Positions 1-8,351 of a DNA stretch of 20,645 bases are shown piece after piece. The notes below the pieces were generated by a model, which made no database searches, was not told the origin of the DNA, and saw only the letters and a list, made by a program, of their open reading frames with translations. The position numbers were made by a program, and so were the translations under genes. The stretch comes from an uncultured Selenomonadaceae bacterium (GTDB taxonomy: Bacteria; Bacillota; Negativicutes; Selenomonadales; Selenomonadaceae), in assembly GCA_905235425.1 (NCBI GenBank), contig CAJOKY010000017.1, forward strand, positions 1 to 20,645. The letters run 5' to 3'. Position 1 is the first letter of the stretch; every line of letters starts with the position of its first letter.

Positions 1-298
1 CGGCTTGTGCGCGCAGAGCTTGAACTGCAAAACCTTTACCGACGTTCAGCGTGCGAAATTGTATGCAGGTTTTATCGGCGGCAATTCCCATTTCTCCGCC
101 GAGCGCGTCAATTTCACGTACCAAATGCCCTTTTGCAGGTCCGCCGATTGAAGGATTGCACGGCATCATAGCCAAATTTTCAAGTGAAAGCGTCGTCAAC
201 AAAGTTTTACAACCTAACCGCGCCGCCGCCAATGCCGCCTCAATGCCCGCGTGTCCTGCTCCTATCACAATTACTTCATATTTATCGGCAATAAACAT
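1..298 (-). CDS. mnmG: MnmG (GidA), tRNA uridine-5-carboxymethylaminomethyl modification enzyme, N-terminal part
   Basis: Partial gene: the first 99 codons are present and the rest lies beyond the left edge. With MnmE it modifies the wobble uridine (U34) of certain tRNAs in the cytoplasm, using FAD and a folate one-carbon donor. The N-terminus shows the FAD-binding Rossmann motif GAGHAG at residues 13-18. It then shows the family signature MPCNPSIGGPAKGHLVREID and a LGGEMG stretch, and ends in the conserved NVGKGFAVQALRAQA region. The ATG at 298 is preceded, in the minus direction, by AAGG about 7 nt upstream. It is divergent from pfkA. mnmE, rsmG and the par genes, often found near mnmG, are not visible here. 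The identity is secure from the motifs; only the truncation limits the call. Confidence 0.96.
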   Translation of the reverse strand, partial: MFIADKYEVIVIGAGHAGIEAALAAARLGCKTLLTTLSLENLAMMPCNPSIGGPAKGHLVREIDALGGEMGIAADKTCIQFRTLNVGKGFAVQALRAQA

Positions 299-336
299 TT
301 TTCTACCTTATTTCGTTTAAATTTTTCAACGCGCAG

Positions 337-365
337 ATTATAAAATATTTCGCCGAATTTTGGAA
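337..365 (-). promoter_or_regulatory. Candidate sigma70-type promoter for mnmG
   Basis: On the minus strand there is a perfect -10 TATAAT (337-342), a 17-nt spacer and a weak -35 TTCCAA (360-365, 3 of 6 matches). It lies about 40 nt upstream of the mnmG ATG. The exact -10 is the main support. Confidence 0.42.
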
Positions 366-399
366 GGTACTAATTTTTCGACTGATAATAAAAAATTGC

Positions 400-428
400 T
401 TTACAATGTGAAAAAAATTTTCTAAAAT
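400..428 (+). promoter_or_regulatory. Candidate sigma70-type promoter for pfkA
   Basis: TTTACA (400-405) and TAAAAT (423-428) are separated by exactly 17 nt. They lie about 60 nt upstream of the pfkA start, in the AT-rich divergent mnmG/pfkA spacer. Each box has 5 of 6 consensus bases. Confidence 0.6.
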
Positions 429-491
429 AGCGTCAAGAATAATTGTTAGAATTGCGTTGCATTGCGCGTTTAAATGTTGGGAGGAAAGATT

Positions 492-1457
492 ATGATAACA
501 GGGGCTATAGCGGTAATGACATCCGGCGGCGACAGTCCGGGCATGAACGCGGCGGCACGCGCCGTAGTCAGAACTGCGCTTTATGAAGGCGTAAGAGTTT
601 TCGGCATTTATAACGGCTACAAAGGTATGTTGGCAGATGAAATTGTCGAACTCAATTCGCGCAGTGTCAGTGACTTGATTCAGCGCGGCGGAACTTTTCT
701 CGGTACCGCGCGTTGCAAAGAATTTAAAACTGAAGAAGGACGCCGCAAGGGCTTAGAAAATCTTCAGAAACACGGTATTGAAGGTCTCGTAATAATCGGC
801 GGTGACGGCTCATTAACCGGCGGTTCACTTCTTTCAAAAATGGGCGGCATTCCGATTGTAGGTCTGCCGGGTACGATTGACAATGACGTTTGGGGAACTG
901 ATTATACTATCGGCTGTGATACGGCGGCTAATACTGCTGTTGACGCGATTAACAAACTGCGCGACACTGCCTCTGCGCATCGTCGTATAATGATTGTTGA
1001 GGTTATGGGTCATACTTCCGGCTGGCTTGCAATGACGGCAGGTATTGCCGGTGGTGCAGAATATATCATTGTTCCTGAAGTCAAGTACGATTTGGACGAA
1101 ATTTGCGCTGAAATAGTTGAATCATACAAAAAAGGTCGCCGTTACAGCATTATTGTTGTTGCGGAAGGCGCTTGCTCCGGCGTAGGTTTGAAAAATGTCG
1201 TGCAGGAAAAAACCGGCATTGATACCCGCGTTTCGATTCTTGGTCACATTCAGCGCGGCGGCTCGCCTACAGTTGAAGATCGTATGAAAGCTTCAATGCT
1301 CGGCGAACGTGCGGCTCTTGCTCTTATTTCCGGTGTTTCGGACGTTGTTTTTGGTTTCGACGAAGGCAAAGTTGTCAGCATTAACCTTTTTGATTCTGTC
1401 AACAACAGAAAACCGCTTGATCCTGAACTTGTACGTCTTGCTAGTGTTCTCGTGTAA
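492..1457 (+). CDS. pfkA: ATP-dependent 6-phosphofructokinase
   Basis: Catalyses ATP-dependent phosphorylation of fructose 6-phosphate to fructose 1,6-bisphosphate, the committed step of glycolysis, in the cytoplasm. At 321 residues it matches the usual bacterial PfkA length of about 320. Visible motifs: SGGDSPGMNA (11-20, nucleotide binding), GGDGS (103-107), PGTIDND (126-132, with the catalytic Asp), MGHTSGW (172-178) and HIQRGGSP (252-259, sugar-phosphate binding). GGDGS rather than GGDDS points to ATP rather than pyrophosphate as donor. An in-frame ATG lies 18 nt upstream at 474. However, a strong GGGAGGA ribosome site lies between the two ATGs, so the ATG at 492 is the better start. It is followed by its own terminator, so it is probably transcribed alone. 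Nothing unusual was seen. Confidence 0.97.
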   Translation: MITGAIAVMTSGGDSPGMNAAARAVVRTALYEGVRVFGIYNGYKGMLADEIVELNSRSVSDLIQRGGTFLGTARCKEFKTEEGRRKGLENLQKHGIEGLVIIGGDGSLTGGSLLSKMGGIPIVGLPGTIDNDVWGTDYTIGCDTAANTAVDAINKLRDTASAHRRIMIVEVMGHTSGWLAMTAGIAGGAEYIIVPEVKYDLDEICAEIVESYKKGRRYSIIVVAEGACSGVGLKNVVQEKTGIDTRVSILGHIQRGGSPTVEDRMKASMLGERAALALISGVSDVVFGFDEGKVVSINLFDSVNNRKPLDPELVRLASVLV

Positions 1458-1492
1458 TAAAGAATTTTTTTCGTTGAAATAAATGTCTGTCG

Positions 1493-1535
1493 ACGTTGCC
1501 GAAAGTTTTATCTGAAATTTTTGGTAACGTTTTTT
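1493..1535 (+). terminator. Rho-independent terminator after pfkA
   Basis: ACGTTGCC (1493-1500) pairs with GGTAACGT (1523-1530; 8 bp including one G-U) across an AT-rich 22-nt loop, followed by a run of T to 1535. It lies 35 nt past the pfkA stop. Confidence 0.65.
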
Positions 1536-1540
1536 GGTTA

Positions 1541-1586
1541 GTAATGAATAGTAAGTAGTGAGTAGTGAGTAGTGAATAGTGGATGG
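1541..1586 (+). repeat. Heptanucleotide tandem repeat in front of ung
   Basis: Six consecutive 7-nt units lie between 1541 and 1582. Three are perfect GTAGTGA copies (1555-1561, 1562-1568, 1569-1575), flanked by variants (GTAATGA, ATAGTAA, ATAGTGG). The tract sits where the ung ribosome binding site would be and runs into its first possible start codon. It resembles, in unit length, the short tandemly repeated repetitive (STRR) sequences of cyanobacteria. Confidence 0.85.
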
Positions 1587-1590
1587 TTCT

Positions 1591-2268
1591 ATGCAAATTT
1601 TTAAAAACGATTGGGCGCCGTTATTGAACGCGGAATTAGAAAAGCCCTACTACAAGGAACTTCGCCAATTTTTAATCAGTGAATACCGTACGAAAAAAAT
1701 TTTCCCCGATATGTACGACATTTTCAACGCCTTGCACTATACAAGCTACGCCGATACTAAAGTTGTAATTTTAGGTCAAGACCCGTATCACGAAGAAGGG
1801 CAGGCGCACGGTTTAAGCTTTTCTGTACAAGAAGGCGTTACCCCGCCTCCTTCACTTGTCAATATTTTTAAGGAACTTCGCGCAGATTTGGGCTGTACCA
1901 TTCCCAATAACGGCTGTCTTAAATGTTGGACGCGTCAAGGCGTCCTGCTTTTAAACACCGTTTTAACCGTCCGCGCTCATCAAGCTTTTTCGCATCACGG
2001 TCATGGCTGGGAAATTTTCACCGACAAAATCATTGAACTTTTAAACGAACACGAACGCCCCATTGCATTTATTTTGTGGGGTAGACCTGCGCGCGCCAAA
2101 AAATCTATGATAACCAATCCAAAACATTTTATCGTGGAGTCGGCGCACCCCAGCCCTCTTTCTGCAAGCGGCGGTTTTTTCGGCAGTAAACCTTTTTCTC
2201 GCGTCAACAACTTTTTAATATCGGCAGGCGAAAATCCCATTGATTGGCAAATTCCTGACATAAATTAA
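1591..2268 (+). CDS. ung: Uracil-DNA glycosylase, family 1
   Basis: Removes uracil from DNA arising by cytosine deamination or dUMP misincorporation; it is the first step of base excision repair. Family-1 motifs are complete. GQDPYH is at residues 62-67, with the catalytic Asp64 that activates water. It is followed by the AHGLSFSV stretch, LLLNTVLTV in the middle, and HPSPLS near residue 184 (the minor-groove loop with the second catalytic His). The 225-residue length is normal. The start is uncertain: a GTG at 1579 is in frame and would add four residues (MDGS). The ATG at 1591 gives MQIFKNDW, which fits the family's N-terminus better. No clear Shine-Dalgarno is present, because the upstream region is a heptanucleotide repeat. 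Translation could therefore be weak or sensitive to repeat number. A terminator lies upstream, but no promoter box was found between it and the gene. Confidence 0.96.
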   Translation: MQIFKNDWAPLLNAELEKPYYKELRQFLISEYRTKKIFPDMYDIFNALHYTSYADTKVVILGQDPYHEEGQAHGLSFSVQEGVTPPPSLVNIFKELRADLGCTIPNNGCLKCWTRQGVLLLNTVLTVRAHQAFSHHGHGWEIFTDKIIELLNEHERPIAFILWGRPARAKKSMITNPKHFIVESAHPSPLSASGGFFGSKPFSRVNNFLISAGENPIDWQIPDIN

Positions 2269-2472
2269 AAAAATAAAAGTTAATAATTTTGTAATCGCAG
2301 GATTAAGTGAGACGTGATATTTATTTTATGCCAAAGAAAAAGTACACTCATAAGAAAAAAATTTACCTAAATTTAATGCAAAAATTTTTATCAAGCGTGA
2401 AAATTTTCAGCAACCTTTCAGCAAAAAAGTTTTCGGACTTTTAAGTCTAAAGTTTTAAATAACGATAAAGTA
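2269..2472. other. AT-rich intergenic stretch upstream of the giant gene's promoter
   Basis: Two hundred bases with no convincing gene. The only notable elements are a short inverted repeat GACTTTTAAGTC near 2437-2448 and a lysine-rich 38-codon frame without a ribosome site, which I rejected. No good ung terminator was found; the T-runs lack a GC stem. Confidence 0.5.
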
Positions 2473-2502
2473 TTGACATAAAGGCAAGTTTAGATATAAA
2501 AT
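2473..2502 (+). promoter_or_regulatory. Strong sigma70-type promoter for the giant surface-protein gene
   Basis: A perfect -35 TTGACA (2473-2478) is followed by TATAAA (2495-2500, 16-nt spacer) overlapping TAAAAT (2497-2502, 18-nt spacer). The predicted transcription start is near 2508, giving a 5' leader of about 400 nt before the ATG at 2911. Confidence 0.75.
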
Positions 2503-2507
2503 AACCG

Positions 2508-2910
2508 CTGATTGGGGACAGGGAAGTCTTGGTTAATGTGTTGACTAAGCCGCGACTTGATCAATCGCAACTGGTTTAGTCTAAGGACTCATAAGTTTTT
2601 GTGGTCCGCTTACTAATCAACTGCCGATATTGTGTCATTTATCGATATCGGATGATATATAGGCGCTATGCCTTCCGAGAAAGGGAAGTGATTGGTTATT
2701 GATCATATAAAATGTAGCTTTCCGGCACGGAATAAGCACTAGCGTCACCTCAATAGTTTATAATGCGCGGGATATCGTTGCAAGTCGCGACGCGGCGATT
2801 TTCTAAGAGACGCGTATAAACTTCGTTGTATTGTCATTTTAGAGGCATACATTCCGGTTCGCGACATTTTTTAAGTAGTAAAAAAAATTTCTTTTCGGAG
2901 GAATCGATTT
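2508..2910 (+). ncRNA. Long structured 5' leader (unassigned RNA element) of the giant gene
   Basis: This non-coding leader holds many inverted repeats that I traced by eye. CTTGGTTAA/TTGACTAAG is at 2528-2549. An alternative GACTAAGCC (2543-2551)/GGTTTAGTC (2574-2582) encloses GCGA/TCGC. GGAC-CATAA/TTGTG-GTCC is at 2585-2607. CCGATAT/ATATCGG is at 2624-2651. AGGC/GCCT is at 2661-2673 and CTTCC/GGAAG at 2672-2688. GCTTTCCG/CGGA-AAGC is at 2717-2737. A long-range GTCGCGA (2784-2790)/TCGCGAC (2859-2865) lies near the ribosome site. The first two helices share a strand and exclude each other. The leader ends with a good GGAGGA site (2897-2902), 8 nt before the ATG. I recognise no known riboswitch, T-box, tmRNA, SRP or RNase P consensus. 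Regulation of synthesis, or mRNA stabilisation of an abundant surface protein, is an inference. Confidence 0.6.
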
Positions 2911-5900
2911 ATGACAACTAAGAATTCAGAATTTGTTTTTAATTTGCAGGCGTTTGCTATGTCAGATCATGCCGTTATCGGCTCCAACAGTGGAAATGTC
3001 ACCGTTGGTACGGGATATGACTCTGTTTCAGAAAGCGCCACTATTGTAACGGGTACTACTACAGACACTGTTGTAACAGGTACCGGCACTGATACTGTAG
3101 TAGCAACAACTGATGTCACGCTCACAGATACTTCTTGGTCAACCACTTACACCTTCTACGCATTTAATGATACTGATACATCTCAGATTCTTCAAGTTAC
3201 CACAGATACGGCAGTAGCGACAACATTAGGTTCTGAAGCTCCTTCAGCCGAACCTACTACAACTGATACTGCAAAATCAAGAGTTTCATCGCCTGTGACG
3301 ATTACCGGCGGAACAACTCAAAGTACAAATATTGAACTTAACGGCGTTGGTACGATACCGGAACTCCTCAATAACACTAACTTGGCACTTACAGCAGGCA
3401 CAGGCAATAGAGTTAATCTGACAGGCGTTTCCGGTTCTCCCGTGATAATTTCATCTGCAAATAACGTTTTCAATCAGACAATAAACGGTGCGGCAGTAAA
3501 CGCTACCATAGGTGCAGGTAATAACCTTATTCTCGACGGTTCATCTTCGATTCTCGGCATTACGGCAGATGCTTCGGTAAATCTCGCTAACATTGATGCC
3601 AATCAAAATTGGCTTGTCGGAAGTAATCTTCTTGCTTACAATCGCGTGGGCGTATCGACAAGTGATACTCCTTCCGTAACGGTTACTTCAGGTGCAATCA
3701 TGGGCGCTAGTAATCACCTTGCCGTAAAAGTTGGAGAGGGTTCTTCTGTAAACGTAACTACCACTGCTTCAAACCCCAATGACACTGTAACGGTCAATGA
3801 TGTGCGGTTGCTCGGCGCAGGTAGACTTGGTGCGGCTGTAACAGCCGGCGCGGATGGTGTTACCGTAGCCGCAACGAAAGCCGGTGCATTCGCGGCCAAT
3901 GTAGCATCAGTCGGCGGCGCTATCAGCTCACTTTCTGAAAGCGGTACAGCTATTGTAAATGCGAGCAACGATATCGTAAGAGCAAGTAACCTTAGTAGTG
4001 GAGCAACTTGGACACTCGGCGCCGGTATGACTGAAGCAACGCTCGGCAGTGACAGAGTTATCTTCAAGGAAGTAGGCGATACTATTACTGCTGATTCGAC
4101 CGGTAACAAAGTTGCAGGGGTGGGATTAAGCGACTCCAGCACAAATGTAACTCTTATAGCTAACGGCGATCATAACGTAAGCGTAAGGAATTCCGGCGGC
4201 TCAAACGTAGCTGCTTGGAATATTGACGTTGAGGCGTCAGATGCAAGCATTTCAGCAGTATTCAATCAAACAGGTAATTTGAGTTTAAATACTACCGATG
4301 GAATAGTTGAGTTGAGTTCTTCAACAGGCAACAAGACATTAAATTCCGGCAATGCTGATGCTTTGGTATTGTCAAATGGCGCTTCGGTAACAATTACAAA
4401 CGGCTTAATTTACTCTGCAAATTCAGTTGCAGCAGGTACTGATTGGACAGTCAGAGGTGGCACGGGTACTCGTTCTGTTTTCTTAGGTTCAGACTACTTA
4501 ACCTTTGGAACAGCAGCTACCGACAGTGTGTACGGCGTACTTAAAACAAGCTCCACAAGCGGCGCATCGCTTACAGGAATTGACAGCTTAAGCGGCAATG
4601 TTACGGTAAACGCAGATACCATTTCCGGCTTGAATGTAGCCGGTACTGATTGGACGATTGCAAATCCCGGTTATGCAATGTTTAATTCAACCGGCAATGT
4701 TGCAACGGTTATCGCCTCAGACGACGATATGTCGGTAGCCTCAACTTCTACAGATGCCTCTGTACAAGTTACAATGACTGCCGATACAATGACAGGTTCA
4801 TTTAACGGCGTCAGCGTACATTTACATGACAGCGACCATCTTGCAGGAGTTTCTCTTGAAAATGCGACGACGGGTAGCGGCGTTGTGGGAATTACAAGTC
4901 TTAATTCCGGCGCAACCATTACCGGCGACAATCTCTATACCATAAACGATCAATATACCGTTTACAAAGCCGCCAGCAACTTGGCAAACGTGAATACGCA
5001 AATTACGCTCGGCTCCGGCGATATTACGGTTAATAACGTTGTAAACGGCGATAACTATAACGTAACAGGCGGCACGGTTTACTATGATATCAATTCCACG
5101 TTATATTCCGGCGGCACGGCGGCGGTTACGGTAAATGACGTACCTGTCACAATTTCTGCGTCTACCGATTCGGCAGTAAGAAATGCATACATTGTCAGCA
5201 ATGACGATGACGCATTAGTAAGCGTTGGCGGCGTAAGAGTAAACGATACAGTAACAACAACAACAGATACATCATTTAGCGTAGCGTTCCGCACAAGCAA
5301 CGTTGACAGAGCACAAAGCGATACCACGAAACCGTACACAATGAACGTGAACCAAGTAGCTGTTTCATTGGTAGGTACTGCAGTTTCCGACAGTGTTTCC
5401 GCAATATCGATGAATGTTCAAAATTCAGACTTGAATAAGCCTTTCGTAAGCATTTCAAGCGGTTTGGCGAATAACGCGACGATTACGGTCGGTGCAGGTT
5501 ACTATGTTGTCGGCGGCAATGCGGCGGTAGAAGTCAATGACTCAATCGGCTACTTGTACATTAACAACAACGGCGGCGTCACTGCAGAAGATTATAGCGT
5601 TGCACAAATTCGTATTGACCGCGAAGAGTCTGTACACGCGGCGGTTGATGCTATCAGCAACACGGTAACAGCTTATCAAGACTTCTATAATGTAGATTAC
5701 GGCAGTTCAAAATCCTTTGCATCCAGCTGGTCTTCGACAGTTGCAGGTTATTCTACGGCGGCTACTACATCTCCTACAGTCAATGCAGTTCCCGGCGGCG
5801 TCAACATTTTCGGTGATACCGCTCTCGGCGGACATCCTACAAACGTTACCTTGCAGTCCTTCATTGCAAATCCGATTAAAATTGACCACACAGAAGGTAT

Positions 5901-8160
5901 TTACAGCGGCGCTGAAATGCGTACGGCGGTTATCGACGTATCAAACGGCAATGCAAGCTTAATCGCGATCGGTATGGACGACAATTACAGCACCTTTGCA
6001 ACCAACCATTCAATTTTGGGCAGTGCAAGACAGAGCACGATTGCGATAGGAGATAGAGCAAGCGGCAATAACGTTGTAAAAGGCGGCAACGGCGGCAACT
6101 ACATTTACCATAATGCAGGCAGCACGGGCGGTGTTTCGTCACTGTACGGCGGATCGGGTTCAGATACAATTTATGCAGGACCTTCAGATCACGTAGAAGG
6201 CGGCACGGGTAAAGACTACTTCTTCGATTCAAGCCCGGTAGAAATTTCCGATTACAACTTTGAAGAAGGCGACGTTATCATTGCAACGAAGCTTTCTGCA
6301 AGTGCAGCGTTGACGCTTGATAAGTTGAAACTCAGCGGCAACAAGATTTCAGTTGCTGACGGTTCAACGATTACTGTAGGCGCAAGTGAAAACTACGATG
6401 AATCAACGGCAACACGTGCTGTAATTGCAAACGCGGCAAATAACGCCTCCACGAACTTCCTTGTTTGGTCCGGCAACTATGAAAGTTTCCTTGATGCGTC
6501 CAACTTCACCAAAGGCGCATTGATGGTATCCGATATAAACGATGCCAGAGCAGATACAATTGCCGGTTCGTCTTATGTTGATACGATCTATGCAGGCGCC
6601 AACGATTATGTAGACGCAGGCTCAGGTAACGACATAATTTCCTTGTCCTCTATATCCGGTAGCAACGGCGCAAGTGTTGTTCTTGCAAACGGTATGAACA
6701 GCGTTGTAGGTTGGCGACAGGGATTTGACAATACAGCCGGCGCCAATGTCTTGATTGCTGATCCTCAATCTATCAACTTCAAGACTAAGAATGAAGAAGT
6801 TGTAGCATATGCTGAAAACTCTTCAATCAGCTTTAACGGCTTGACCACTATTGACGGTGCGTACAGATTCTTGGTAGGCAGCAACAACAGCGTCACCAGC
6901 AACAAATTCAGCTACATTGCGGCAAATACAACTGCCTCAGTTAATACAAATGCTGATGTAGGCGATTACTACAAAGCTGAAAGAAACGGCGGAATTTACG
7001 TAGGTGCCGATGTTACCACTCAATTTGAAGCTTCACTCGGTACATCTCAATTCCTCAACGTAACAAAAATGGATCTGCACAATGAAAGCCGCGCTACAGT
7101 TTGGGGTTCAAGTGCAAATGAAACCATTACTGTAAACGGTAGCAGAGATAACGGCGCTCGCAAGTATGTTGCGGCAGGTGCAGGCAATGACGTAATTATT
7201 TCCGGCGGCAACTCCACAGTCAACGCAGGTAACAACCTCTACTTCGGAACTTCCGGCGGCACAGTCTTCAGTAGCGGTAGAGATACTGTTCAAAACTTCA
7301 ACTTCTATAAAGGTGGCAACAACGATCCCGATATGTCCGGTGCAGACTTGCTTTATCTCGGTGATAAATCAAGATACAACGGCGTAAACGTAACTGCTAA
7401 CCAGGTTGAAATTTCTCTCGGCGAAGACAAAGTTATTATAAGAGACGACGGCGGTTTCTCCAACAGCGATAACAAGATTATGAGAGTTCAATTCGACAGC
7501 AACACTGCTCCTATATCCAACATTAAGTTGGGTATTTCCGGCAACGTCAACTCCTTCACTTATGACGGCGAAACCGACTATTACTGGGGCAATACCAGCC
7601 GTGCAAGAGATACTTTGAATGTTGCATCCGAACTCAGCAACGTCAACATTTGGCTTAATGATAAGAATTATGACAATAATACCTACGGCGGTATCGGCGT
7701 AATCAACGCGTCCAGTGTAGCTGATACCAAGTTGACTTTGGCAGGTTCAGCTGATAACAACGTCATTTACGCCGGCGGCAACAACACTTCAAGCAGTCTG
7801 TGGGGCGGCGGCGGCGAAGCTAACACCTTAGTCGGCGGCAACGGCGAAGAAACTTTCTTCTACTTCAAGAATATCGGCTACACCGACAACGACGGAAATT
7901 ATCATGCCAGCAGAGATACCTTTGACAGAGTTAGTGAAAACGACCTCATCTGGCTCTATGATGTTACTTTGAACGATATAGATTATGAAAAAACTCAAAG
8001 CGGCATTACCAACAACAAGATTACTGTCACGCTTACTGACGGCACGGAAATTGGTGTTACCAACATGTCCACCAATACCAACTTCAGAATTTCCAACGGT
8101 CAAGGCGGCTGGACTGATGTAAGAGCTATCAACAGCGGCAACAATCGTCATTGGGAGTAA
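2911..8160 (+). CDS. Giant beta-strand-repeat / RTX-like surface or secreted protein
   Basis: Protein of 1749 residues with a very biased composition (Gly, Ser, Thr, Asn, Val, Ala, Asp) and no cysteine that I could find, typical of exported adhesins or S-layer-like proteins. There is no classical signal peptide; the N-terminus reads MTTKNSEFVFNLQAFAMSD. Residues about 150-1000 are beta-strand-rich, with recurring blocks such as GTDWT-like turns near 365, 512 and 581. The C-terminal half holds glycine/aspartate turns like RTX calcium-binding repeats: GGSGSDTIYAG...GGTGKDYF near 1080-1108, DTIYAGANDYVDAGSGNDII near 1224-1243, AAGAGNDVI near 1420, and GGGGEANTLVGGNGEETFFYF near 1633-1652. The lack of a signal peptide and the C-terminal RTX-like repeats suggest type I secretion, but no ABC or membrane-fusion partner is in the window. 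The function (adhesin, matrix or surface layer) is not resolved. It is transcribed alone from a strong promoter with a long leader. Confidence 0.85.
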   Translation: MTTKNSEFVFNLQAFAMSDHAVIGSNSGNVTVGTGYDSVSESATIVTGTTTDTVVTGTGTDTVVATTDVTLTDTSWSTTYTFYAFNDTDTSQILQVTTDTAVATTLGSEAPSAEPTTTDTAKSRVSSPVTITGGTTQSTNIELNGVGTIPELLNNTNLALTAGTGNRVNLTGVSGSPVIISSANNVFNQTINGAAVNATIGAGNNLILDGSSSILGITADASVNLANIDANQNWLVGSNLLAYNRVGVSTSDTPSVTVTSGAIMGASNHLAVKVGEGSSVNVTTTASNPNDTVTVNDVRLLGAGRLGAAVTAGADGVTVAATKAGAFAANVASVGGAISSLSESGTAIVNASNDIVRASNLSSGATWTLGAGMTEATLGSDRVIFKEVGDTITADSTGNKVAGVGLSDSSTNVTLIANGDHNVSVRNSGGSNVAAWNIDVEASDASISAVFNQTGNLSLNTTDGIVELSSSTGNKTLNSGNADALVLSNGASVTITNGLIYSANSVAAGTDWTVRGGTGTRSVFLGSDYLTFGTAATDSVYGVLKTSSTSGASLTGIDSLSGNVTVNADTISGLNVAGTDWTIANPGYAMFNSTGNVATVIASDDDMSVASTSTDASVQVTMTADTMTGSFNGVSVHLHDSDHLAGVSLENATTGSGVVGITSLNSGATITGDNLYTINDQYTVYKAASNLANVNTQITLGSGDITVNNVVNGDNYNVTGGTVYYDINSTLYSGGTAAVTVNDVPVTISASTDSAVRNAYIVSNDDDALVSVGGVRVNDTVTTTTDTSFSVAFRTSNVDRAQSDTTKPYTMNVNQVAVSLVGTAVSDSVSAISMNVQNSDLNKPFVSISSGLANNATITVGAGYYVVGGNAAVEVNDSIGYLYINNNGGVTAEDYSVAQIRIDREESVHAAVDAISNTVTAYQDFYNVDYGSSKSFASSWSSTVAGYSTAATTSPTVNAVPGGVNIFGDTALGGHPTNVTLQSFIANPIKIDHTEGIYSGAEMRTAVIDVSNGNASLIAIGMDDNYSTFATNHSILGSARQSTIAIGDRASGNNVVKGGNGGNYIYHNAGSTGGVSSLYGGSGSDTIYAGPSDHVEGGTGKDYFFDSSPVEISDYNFEEGDVIIATKLSASAALTLDKLKLSGNKISVADGSTITVGASENYDESTATRAVIANAANNASTNFLVWSGNYESFLDASNFTKGALMVSDINDARADTIAGSSYVDTIYAGANDYVDAGSGNDIISLSSISGSNGASVVLANGMNSVVGWRQGFDNTAGANVLIADPQSINFKTKNEEVVAYAENSSISFNGLTTIDGAYRFLVGSNNSVTSNKFSYIAANTTASVNTNADVGDYYKAERNGGIYVGADVTTQFEASLGTSQFLNVTKMDLHNESRATVWGSSANETITVNGSRDNGARKYVAAGAGNDVIISGGNSTVNAGNNLYFGTSGGTVFSSGRDTVQNFNFYKGGNNDPDMSGADLLYLGDKSRYNGVNVTANQVEISLGEDKVIIRDDGGFSNSDNKIMRVQFDSNTAPISNIKLGISGNVNSFTYDGETDYYWGNTSRARDTLNVASELSNVNIWLNDKNYDNNTYGGIGVINASSVADTKLTLAGSADNNVIYAGGNNTSSSLWGGGGEANTLVGGNGEETFFYFKNIGYTDNDGNYHASRDTFDRVSENDLIWLYDVTLNDIDYEKTQSGITNNKITVTLTDGTEIGVTNMSTNTNFRISNGQGGWTDVRAINSGNNRHWE

Positions 8161-8197
8161 TTCAAACTACGGCAAAATAAATCAGACGACATAAAAA

Positions 8198-8251
8198 GGT
8201 GTTGTACAAGCGTTTAAGGCTCAAGCCGACATAACGCTGTCGGCAATCACC
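8198..8251 (+). other. Folded 3' UTR element after the giant gene, possible pseudoknot
   Basis: GCCGAC (8225-8230) pairs with GTCGGC (8239-8244). The loop between them contains AACGCT (8233-8238), which is complementary to upstream AGCGTT (8209-8214), the geometry of a pseudoknot. GGTG (8198-8201) can close the element with CACC (8248-8251). It has no T-run, so it is not a terminator itself. Confidence 0.4.
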
Positions 8252-8262
8252 ACCTAAATTTG

Positions 8263-8296
8263 TGGAGTTCCTAAAAAAGGGACTCCAATTTTTTTT
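8263..8296 (+). terminator. Rho-independent terminator of the giant gene
   Basis: TGGAGT(T)CC pairs with GG(G)ACTCCA across a TAAAAAA loop (8263-8287), followed by T8 (8289-8296). This is a canonical strong terminator on the plus strand, about 100 nt after the stop. Confidence 0.9.
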
Positions 8297-8300
8297 ACGC

Positions 8301-8334
8301 AAAATAAAAATGACGGCTGTAATTTCACCGTCAT
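8301..8334 (-). terminator. Rho-independent terminator after addB
   Basis: ATGACGG (8310-8316) and CCGTCAT (8328-8334) form a 7-bp stem. Read on the minus strand the stem is followed by TTTTTATTTT (8310-8301). It lies about 45 nt past the addB stop and next to the convergent terminator of the giant gene. Confidence 0.75.
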
Positions 8335-8351
8335 AAAATTTTATGTTGAAG

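Noticed and set aside
51..320. Plus-strand open frame at the left edge
   Set aside because: It is the complement of mnmG, whose product has clear family motifs on the minus strand.
2328..2444. A 38-codon lysine-rich frame (MPKKKYTHKKK...) upstream of the giant gene's promoter
   Set aside because: No ribosome binding site, AT-driven lysine-rich composition, and no promoter; most likely chance.
2508..2910. Known RNA in the leader (c-di-GMP riboswitch, T-box, tmRNA, 6S, RNase P)
   Set aside because: I compared the conserved cores I know for these families and found no match; left as an unassigned structured leader.
3714..4142. 142-codon minus-strand frame inside the giant gene, and several shorter ones
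   Set aside because: Low-complexity antisense shadows of the repeat-rich gene with no ribosome sites of their own.
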